A stretch of DNA of 64,000 nt from Jaapia argillacea MUCL 33604 (taxonomy: Eukaryota; Basidiomycota; Agaricomycetes; Jaapiales; Jaapiaceae). Shown here one piece after another: positions 57,005 through 64,000 of the stretch (positions are counted from its first letter, which is position 1; every line of letters begins with the position of its first letter). The notes beneath the pieces are model-generated. The model was not told the DNA's origin. It made no database searches and saw nothing but the letters and a program-made list of their open reading frames with translations. Made by a program: the position numbers and the translations under genes. The DNA lies in the NCBI GenBank assembly GCA_000697665.1, contig KL197726.1:134784-198783 (forward strand), read 5' to 3'.

Positions 57005-58549
57005 ATGTCTCAAGTCTTCCTCACAAAAGTTGGCCAGGAGTTGCAGCTCAACCACGGGCTTTATGTCCCCAAGACAAAAGGCTTGCGCGTTTTGATTGTC
57101 GGTGGAGGGGTCACCGGAATGACGGTAACTGTCTAGTCAATATCACCGGTGATTCGCGCAGCTAATGATCGGTCTCTAGACTGCTTGGGCTCTCCTCGAT
57201 GCCGGCTATGATGTTACCATCATCTCATCCAAGTGGGCTTCTCTGGAGGATCGCATCACTTCTCAAATCGCCGGTGCTCTGTACGTCGATGTCCTCTCCC
57301 AAACTCCTTCGACTGTTATTCACATATATTTCGATTTTTCTCATAGGTGGGAGTGGCCTCCCGCCGTTTGCGGCCAACACACCAACCCTATTTCACTCGA
57401 AAACTCCAAAGTCTGGTGCATGACTTCCTACCGTGCATTCGACGAACTTATGAAAGCTCTTCCCGCCGAGGAACACGGAGTTAGGATGCGAACCGCAAAC
57501 TTCTTTTTCTGCGACCCCGTTGAAACGATGCCTGGCCAACTCAAAAAGATGGTGGAAATCAAAGCTGTTTCTGACGTGAGTATTTCTCGGAGAGTCTAGT
57601 AGTAGTGTGAATTGATCGTTGACCGATGGACAGATCCAAGGATTTTACCGTGATCCCACCCTCATCACTCAACACGCTGTCAACCAAAACGCTGGCGTGG
57701 TTGATGCCTATAAGCACGATGCCCCTGGTAAGTCTCGACAATCTGAGGGACTGCTTCCGATCAAGGTTCTGATCCGCTTAATTTCTAGTCGTCGACACCG
57801 ACCATTACATGGCATGGATTCGCCAAGTCATTCTCTCAAAAGGCGCTCGACTCGTCACCGAGACCGTCACTGAAGATCTCATCAACATCGAGGACAGTCT
57901 GCGACTCAAGTACAATGCCTTTGCCATCGTGAACGCTACGGGACTCAGCGGTGACGTCGTCGCCGGAGACAACACTGTCAGCCCTCTCCGTGGTGCACTG
58001 ATCAGGGTAGTCAACGACGGAAAGAAATTCCCGATTGTCAAGGAGGCGCTTTGCGTTTCTCACAAGGACAACGCTGGGGATGATGTCGATGATATTGTAT
58101 TCATCGTACCCAGGAACGATCGTGTTCTCATTGTACGTGGCTAACCTTCCTTCTACCACTATCAGAGTTGCTGATCATCAAAACAGCTCGGAGGAATCGC
58201 CCAGCCCAACAAACACACTCTCGATCTCACTATCGATAGTCCGGAAATTATCCGAATGCGCGAACGTTGCAACAACTTCGTCCCTGGCCTCGCAGATGCC
58301 GAACTCGATGTTACACCATTCGTCCAAGGTCTTCGCCCCCTTCGCGATCACAATGTTCGAGTAGAAAGGGAGCAACGGTCGAGGAGGAATGGGATGGCCA
58401 GTCGCGTGGTTCATTCTTATGGTCACGGAGGTTCTGGGTTTAGTTTGTCGTTTGGGTGTGCAGGGGATGTGTTGGGGTTGGTGGATGAGATCTTGGCTGA
58501 AGTTTCTGATACGGTTGAGCAGGAGAGACGGATCGTGGCACATCTGTGA
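57005..58549 (+). CDS. D-amino-acid-oxidase-like FAD enzyme, copy 1
   Basis: FAD-dependent oxidase of the DAO family, which deaminates D-amino acids to keto acids with release of H2O2. Six exons (57,005-57,124; 57,180-57,280; 57,347-57,575; 57,634-57,727; 57,789-58,132; 58,187-58,549) join in frame to 416 residues. The dinucleotide fold is VLIVGGGVTGMTTAWAL near residue 29, followed by WEWPPAVCG, YRAFDELMKALPAEEHG, IVNATGLSG and the substrate Arg region FVQGLRPLRDHNV. The C-terminal DAO signature reads HSYGHGGSGFSLSFGCAGD. The protein ends VAHL; AHL fits the PTS1 pattern, in line with the usual peroxisomal site of these enzymes. Intact. Confidence 0.92.
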
Positions 58550-58560
58550 CCGCAAAAGAG

Positions 58561-59049
58561 AATCGGTATCGTATTTATTTCGAAACAGCTTTCCATCGTC
58601 TCTATTGGTCTTCCATGTACTACTACACAGGCTACACTCCACGCGGCGGGTTCCATGAACAGAATCCAATATTAATCTGACTTTTTCGAATTGAATTCAC
58701 TCGGTCGTCGCTGAGCTTGCGCTCAGTCCTAGATTCCTTTAGACACTTGAAAATGGGGAAGACCTCGGGACCTCCCCCTACTTCACTTAATGAGACCGTC
58801 CCGAGGTGTTTCAAAAGTGGGTGCAACGGGTTTCTGAAGCGGTGGATATTTTTTGAATGGTTTAAATTCCGCCATGCGGCTGAGGCACGCGGGAATGCTC
58901 ATCGTTATAAGTAAACTATACAGTTGGCTGCGTTCACGCGCCACAGGCATGTATATCTTCATCAAATTTGGATGGCTATGTCAACAATATGCCAGGGGGG
59001 TTTATCTTCACCCACCTGCAGTGACTTACATGTGAAGTTTTGTCACGGT
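58561..59049. other. spacer between the duplicated units
   Basis: No gene. A hairpin with perfect 10-base arms ACCTCGGGAC (58,762-58,771) and GTCCCGAGGT (58,798-58,807) lies here; weaker pairing extends outwards. Confidence 0.6.
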
Positions 59050-59087
59050 GGGCTGTGGAATGTTTGCCGGTTGTGACTTAGTTGTGA

Positions 59088-59886
59088 CCAACGATCAGCA
59101 TTTTCCGATCAGCTTCTCGATCAAATGCACAGCCACTTCCTGGCGCCAACTCAAATCTGTGCCTGACGACGATATCAGTCTGCCCGGGCCAACCCAGCAG
59201 TTTTACCGTATGTCTTTGCCAACAGGATACTGGCTGAACAAGTCAATCACCCTCAGTCATGGAAAATTCTTCGGATTCACTCAACGCCAGTTCGCTCGCC
59301 TCAGGACCGAGTCTTGTGTATCCTCAGTTAACGCATGGTTGCGCTACCCAGTCGTTGACGAATCTGGCTGTGTACCACCTTATCAAGTATCCCAATGGTT
59401 GTTGACGTTGACTAGAATTACCCATCAAGTTCAGAGATGGAGTCGGGTAGACCAAGTGTGAGTTCCTGAGGATAAGCAAAGACTGACTTGATAATTTCGG
59501 CATCGGGGTGTGCTCCTGTGGTCGTCATCCAAGGCAACAGAAGCAAAACTGACCCGCGAGATTGCCAACAAAATAACATTCCAATCTTCTTCCACGGTTC
59601 GAGTATCTTCGCCGGAGGTATTAGCTTTGCTGATCCTGCCCCACCTCATATTCCGAACACCAGATCAATCCGAGTCGCTCTCCAGGATGCCTCCAGACTC
59701 CACGGCAGTGAATCTTCGACAGAGAGCACAACGGTGAGAAAGCCTAAGTTTGATGGTGTCTTGTTCAAATGTGTATTGCGTGGAGACTCGGGAGAGGAGA
59801 CGACAGGGAAGACAGGGAACTCGAGCCAAGATGATACTCACAAACGCCTTCGCTTGGGCACTTGGAACCCGTGGTTTTTGACTTAG
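59088..59886 (+). other. candidate unknown gene in duplicated unit 2
   Basis: The upstream frame is open here (SITLSHGKFFGFTQRQFARL, DESGCVPPYQVSQWLL) and would splice at GTGAGTTCCTG near 59,459, but the acceptor that reads TTTCAG in unit 1 reads TTTCGG here, near 59,500. The downstream frame (TREIANKITFQSSS, LILPHLIFRTPDQ) is kept for a while and then stops early. Each unit therefore seems damaged in a different place. Unknown function; it may never have been coding. Confidence 0.3.
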
Positions 59887-61085
59887 TTGACGTCTTCAGA
59901 AGCACCGTCATATGATGGTGCTGGTTGAACCTTGACTCCGATGAGACAGTTGCACCTTTCCTTGGTCTCGGTGCGTCGATAATGGTCAGCAGGGATGTTC
60001 CAGAGAAGCAAGCTGGGAAGGTTCAGTGCTGAGCAACAAGGTACATTCCTTAAACAACGTTTGTGGGAAAGATGTCTGATGGTCGAGGCTATGTATGATT
60101 GAAAGGGGCCGGTGGCATGAAACTCTGAATGTGTAACGGTGCCAAAAATAAGACAGGACTTTCGCGCCGAGCGGGTGAGAAGATTATCGGGACAGTTGGG
60201 TCCGCGAGAATGGAACGAACGAGTGGGAGGCTCATTGGATGGGAAGGCATGTTGAAGGCTTCTTGCTCCGCAATTTGTAGTACAAGCCGTGGTGTGAGAC
60301 GTGGGCGTGTTCAACTCTTGAGATGAGGACATCAGCTGGCAGTGTGGACGAATGAATTCTTGTGATGTTTTCAGTGGTGGATGGCCGAGCAACCGATGGA
60401 TAACATCTTCAGTTATGTTTCGCGGGAGATGCCAGTGGGTGAAGTTGCATTGGAATTTGTTTCAATTAAACGCACAGCCACAGCCAGTTTATTCTCCCCT
60501 TCCGTCGTTTGCTCCTCGAGTCCTCGCTAACAGCGCCCCTAACGTCCAGCAATCGGTAGACGAAATGGGTACCCGACCCTATCTTGCAACCTCACAAGCG
60601 CCTTGTATTGCAACGCTACCAACCGCTAGCTTGTGGTTCTAGCAGCTCTCACATCCTGAATGACTACTTGGGCCTCGTCACTCGGCCGACGGCAGTCACT
60701 CATGTCTTCCCCATGTCTTCCGTTATGTCTAGGCCCCTCCAATACGCCAGTCGGTCTCTCACTTACGTTCTGCTGATCCTGAGACTCAAGTCCGCCCATC
60801 ATTCCAGCCCATCCCGACGACGAACACTCCATTTGGAGTATATCACTCGTCGCACGCTTTGCTTCTTTGCAACATTGCATCATTCCGTGCTGGGCTGCAT
60901 GACCTCTTCGAAATTAAATTCTGCCAAAAAATTAGCCATAGACGTGCCTTGCTCGTCACCAACATGTACATGGTTTTTCACAGGACGGCGCCGCCTCCTT
61001 GCACGACATTTCTATAAAATGGGTCAAAGTCCTCGGTTTTCCTCACTCAATCCACTCAGTTCATCCTCCTCCTCTCATCCAAACG
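59887..61085. other. upstream region of oxidase 2
   Basis: Duplicate of 55,826-57,004; no independent gene supported. A small insertion near 60,740-60,780 relative to unit 1. Confidence 0.5.
61013..61019 (+). promoter_or_regulatory. TATA box of oxidase 2
   Basis: TATAAAA, 73 bases before the ATG at 61,086. Confidence 0.6.
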
Positions 61086-62633
61086 ATGTCTCAAGTCTTC
61101 CTCACAAAAGTTGGCCAGGAGTTGCACCTCAACCACGGGCTTTATGTCCCCGAGTCAAAAGGCTTGCGCGTTTTGATTGTCGGTGGAGGGGTCACCGGAA
61201 TGACGGTAACTGTCTAGTCAATATCACCGGTGATTCGCGCAGCTAATGATCGGTCTCTAGACTGCTTGGGCTCTCCTCGATGCCGGCTATGATGTTACCA
61301 TCATCTCATCCAAGTGGGCTTCTCTGGAGGATCGCATCACTTCTCAAATCGCCGGTGCCCTGTACGTTGACATCCTCTTCCAAACTCCTTCGACTGTTAT
61401 TCTCATATGTTTCGATTTCTCTCCTAGATGGGAGTGGCCTCCCGCCGTTTGCGGTCAACACACCAACCCTATTTCACTCGAAAACTCCAAAGTCTGGTGC
61501 ATGACTTCCTACCGTGCACTTGATGAACTTATGAAAGCTCTTCCCGCCGAGGAACACGGAGTCAGGATGCGTACAGCGAACTTCTTTTTCTGCGACCCCG
61601 TTGAAACGATGCCTGGCCAACTCAAAAAGATGGTGGAAATCGAAGCTGTTTCTGACGTGAGTATTTCTCGGAGAGTCTATCAGTAGCGTGAATTGATCGT
61701 TGACCGATGGACAGATCCAAGGATTTTACCGTGATCCCACCCTCATCACTCAACACGCTGTCAACCAAAACGCTGGCGTGGTTGATGCCTATAAGCACGA
61801 TGCCCCTGGTAGGCCTCGACAATCTGAGGGACTGCTTCCGATCAAGGTTCTGATCCGCTTGATTTCTTCTAGTCATCGACACCGACCACTACATGACATG
61901 GATTCGCCAAGTCATTCTCTCAAAAGGCGCTCGACTCGTCACCGAGACCGTCACTGAAGATCTCATCAACATTGAAGACAGTCTCCGACTCAAGTACAAT
62001 GCCTTTGCCATCGTGAACGCTACGGGACTCAGCGGTGATGTCGTCGCTGGAGACAACACCGTCAGCCCTCTCCGCGGCGCACTCATCAGGGTAGTTAACG
62101 ATGGGAAGAAGTTCCCAATCGTCAAAGAGGCGCTTTGCGTTTCTCACATGGACAATGCTGGGGAGGATGTCGATGATATAGTATTCATCGTACCCAGGAA
62201 CGATCGCGTTCTTATCGTACGTGCCCAGGCTTCCTTCTACCTCTATTAGAGTTGTTGATAATCAAAACAGCTCGGAGGAATTGCCCAACCCAACAAACAC
62301 ACACTCGATCTCACTATCGATAGTCCTGAAATTATCCGAATGCGCGAACGCTGCAACAACTTCGTCCCTGGTCTCGCAGATGCCGAACTCGATGCTACGC
62401 CATTCGTCCAAGGTCTTCGCCCCCTTCGCGATCACAATGTTCGAGTCGAAAGAGAACAACGGTCGAGGAGGAATGGGATGGCCAGTCGCGTGGTTCATTC
62501 TTATGGTCATGGAGGCTCCGGGTTTAGTTTGTCGTTTGGATGTGCCGGGGATGTGTTGGGGTTGGTGGATGAGATCTTGGCTGAAGTGTCTGATACGGTT
62601 GAGCACGAAACAGCGATCGTGGCGCATTTGTGA
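61086..62633 (+). CDS. D-amino-acid-oxidase-like FAD enzyme, copy 2
   Basis: Six exons (61,086-61,205; 61,261-61,361; 61,428-61,656; 61,715-61,808; 61,873-62,216; 62,271-62,633), each the same length as in copy 1, again 416 residues. VLIVGGGVTGMT, FVQGLRPLRDHNV and HSYGHGGSGFSLSFGCAGD are unchanged. Differences are few and mostly conservative (Gln/His near the N-terminus, Val/Ala in DAELDATPF, and EHETAIVAHL at the end). The PTS1-like AHL is kept. One donor reads GTAGGC in place of GTAAGT (intron after 61,808), which could lower its splicing efficiency. The pair probably arose recently from one tandem event. Confidence 0.92.
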
Positions 62634-63004
62634 TGGCAAAAGTTCGGTATTGTATTTATATCAACGCAGTTTTCCAATGTTTCTGTACATACATGCAACA
62701 CGTGCCAGGTGCCGTGAACCAAAATATTAATGTCACCTTTCTTTGGCCTTTCTTCACCCTTTACCAACCATTCAATCACTCCACAATGCACATTGGCTCG
62801 TATCTCGGGTTTAACTCGCCGCTTGGGCATGGAGAATAAGTAAGATCCTGACAGCGACCCAAATACACCAGTCTCCGATATTGCGTATACTCCAGTCAGC
62901 GATGCGTTCTCCAAGGCTCGGACAGCGTTTCACATTTTTCGCCCGCCGAATTGGGCCGATTTGAAAGCGGCTTGTACCTTAGTCACTGAATGAGATGGAG
63001 CTTA
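62634..63004. other. intergenic, nothing recognised
   Basis: The duplicated unit ends near 62,640; no gene is seen before the GTPase relic. Confidence 0.5.
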
Positions 63005-63165
63005 TGAAGTAGTCGCGAATCTCGCCGAGGAGCAAATTCCAACCACGGAGGGGGATAATTTTTGGGTGGGGTCTGACATCCTCTTCTGACTAGAGGCTAG
63101 TCACTGCCGTCGCCCAACTTTATCGCAGCCATCATTTGCTCACCAATAGTTGCCGTCCGCTCTGA
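63005..63165 (+). pseudogene. 3'-only relic of the AIG1-like GTPase
   Basis: Codons reading VVANLAEEQIPTTEGD match VANQVEKQIVTAERNG at the end of the GTPase gene at 53,728, and the next ~115 bases match its 3' flank. No P-loop or other upstream part is present, so this is a stray 3' fragment. Confidence 0.7.
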
Positions 63166-63261
63166 TGGTGGCGGGGCAAGTTGCAATCACCATAGTACTG
63201 TAAATTACACCTAATCGCCCTAACTAACATCAACTCGACGACACAGGCACACCTCAACCCA

Positions 63262-63999
63262 TCATCCTCGAACCCCCTCCCCACCCAAAGTAATCACCGA
63301 CACCCACGCATCCCACAGTCCCTCCGGCTCCAGAACCACCCTCGACGGAGCACACCTCGTCCCAAACGCCGACGTTTGACAAACGACGTTCATATCAACA
63401 TACGACGTCGACACAAACAACTTCACAAATCCCGACTGCGACTGCGAACCACCAGCTGGGGGATGTGGTAACCGAATGCCCTGAGACCCAGGAGACCCAT
63501 ATCCAACAGGAAGCATCCCATTCTTGGGAAGAGGCGGCGGTATGCCCGAAGATTGTGGAAGATACCAAGCCTACACACATATATCAGCGCTTGAACCCCC
63601 AACTAGCGACTTAACACTCACCTCGATACTATAATCCGCAGGGTTGAAATAAAACAAGTACGGGAACAAATCATAGTCGGATCTATTCTCCAATTTTATA
63701 CCATAGCGGGGCTTCATATCAGATATGATCGCCTCTGGCACCGAACCCACATCATCCAGCGAGCCCGAACCTTCCTCCCGCTGAAACAGATCTTCCCCAT
63801 CAACGGGTGCAAACGCACCCCATCCCAAATTATCATTCCTCTCCAGCCGATACAACTGCATAACCACCGGCGACCGACGCCCTAGATTCGAGACTTTGGG
63901 TCGATACAGGTGCAAATTGAACAAAGCGATAGCATCCAGGGCGTCAGCCGAGATCTTCGTCCCCATATTGATCGACACCGTGCTCGCATATCGGCGCAT
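63262..63999 (-). CDS. C-terminal part of a caspase-associated-type protein (partial)
   Basis: The gene enters from beyond the window. Exon (from >63,999 to 63,622) reads ALFNLHLYRPKVSN, NLGWGAFAPV and a conserved DYDLFPYLFYFNPADYSIE. After a 51-base intron the last exon (63,570-63,262) starts AWYLPQSSG and holds LPVGYGSPGSQGIRLP and SGFVKLFVSTSYVDMNVV, ending at 63,262. This layout (LFPYLFYFxPxDYSI, WY.P, VGYG, FxKLFVST.YVDL) is, as far as I recall, the C-terminal module of basidiomycete proteins with an N-terminal caspase p20-like domain. The catalytic part is not visible, so this remains a family guess. Confidence 0.65.
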
Positions 64000-64000
64000 A

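Larger units (their letters stand above)
54970..58560. repeat. tandem segmental duplication, unit 1
   Basis: The sequence from about 54,970 to 58,560 recurs at about 59,050-62,640, offset 4,081 bases at the oxidase ATG, with a ~490-base unrelated spacer. The coding half is very similar between units; the front half has more small indels. Confidence 0.9.
59050..62640. repeat. tandem segmental duplication, unit 2
   Basis: Second unit; see 54,970-58,560. It carries its own promoter and an intact oxidase gene. Confidence 0.9.

Noticed and set aside
55968-60883. Minus-strand frames in both duplicated units
   Set aside because: They are not conserved in frame between the two units and show no protein features; treated as shadows.

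Overview
The window reads as nuclear DNA of a mushroom-forming basidiomycete (Agaricomycetes). Genes on both strands are cut by many introns of about 50-65 bases with GT..AG ends. There are F-box paralogues, repeated epoxide hydrolases, an AIG1-like GTPase, a caspase-associated C-terminal domain and transposons of types common in that group. No RNA gene and no CRISPR array was found. All exon joins and homology statements come from reading the sequence by eye.

Layout. 1-4.4 kb: the 3' part of an old Ty3/gypsy-like element and gene-free sequence. 4,437-17,371: a PIF/Harbinger DNA transposon with matching terminal inverted repeats and a TAA target duplication. It holds a Myb/SANT-type gene (+) and a DDE transposase gene (-), both broken. 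A chromodomain Ty3/gypsy element (5,896-15,759, minus strand, TCGAG target duplication) sits inside the Myb-type gene. 17.5-19.1 kb: an F-box-like gene and a small relic. 19.7-26.1 kb: three paralogous four-span membrane protein genes with the same three-exon structure and similar promoters, and an epoxide hydrolase gene (minus strand) between the second and third. 27-28.5 kb: an unrecognised multi-exon gene.

29.9-37.1 kb: an enzyme group of aldo-keto reductase, second epoxide hydrolase, sorbitol/xylitol-type dehydrogenase and a decayed third epoxide hydrolase. 37.9-39.1 kb: two small secreted six-cysteine proteins. 39.5-41.0 kb: a second F-box-like gene, related to the first. 41.3-42.6 kb: a PC-esterase-like type II membrane protein. 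42.9-48.4 kb: a 1,722-residue nuclear-type protein with a C-terminal BRCT domain and an internal 8-residue TP repeat.

49-63.2 kb is a mosaic of local duplications: two epoxide hydrolase relics, two diverged blocks of a ~145-base tandem repeat on either side of a GTPase gene, a 3'-only relic of that GTPase 9 kb away, and a 3.6-kb unit present twice in tandem that gives two intact D-amino-acid-oxidase-like genes with PTS1-like ends. The window closes inside a gene whose C-terminus resembles that of basidiomycete caspase-domain proteins.

How the genes fit together: the oxidoreductases, epoxide hydrolases and D-amino acid oxidases suggest an accessory catabolic or detoxifying region shaped by repeated small duplications. 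This is inference from gene families and position; the sequence shows no pathway logic beyond that.
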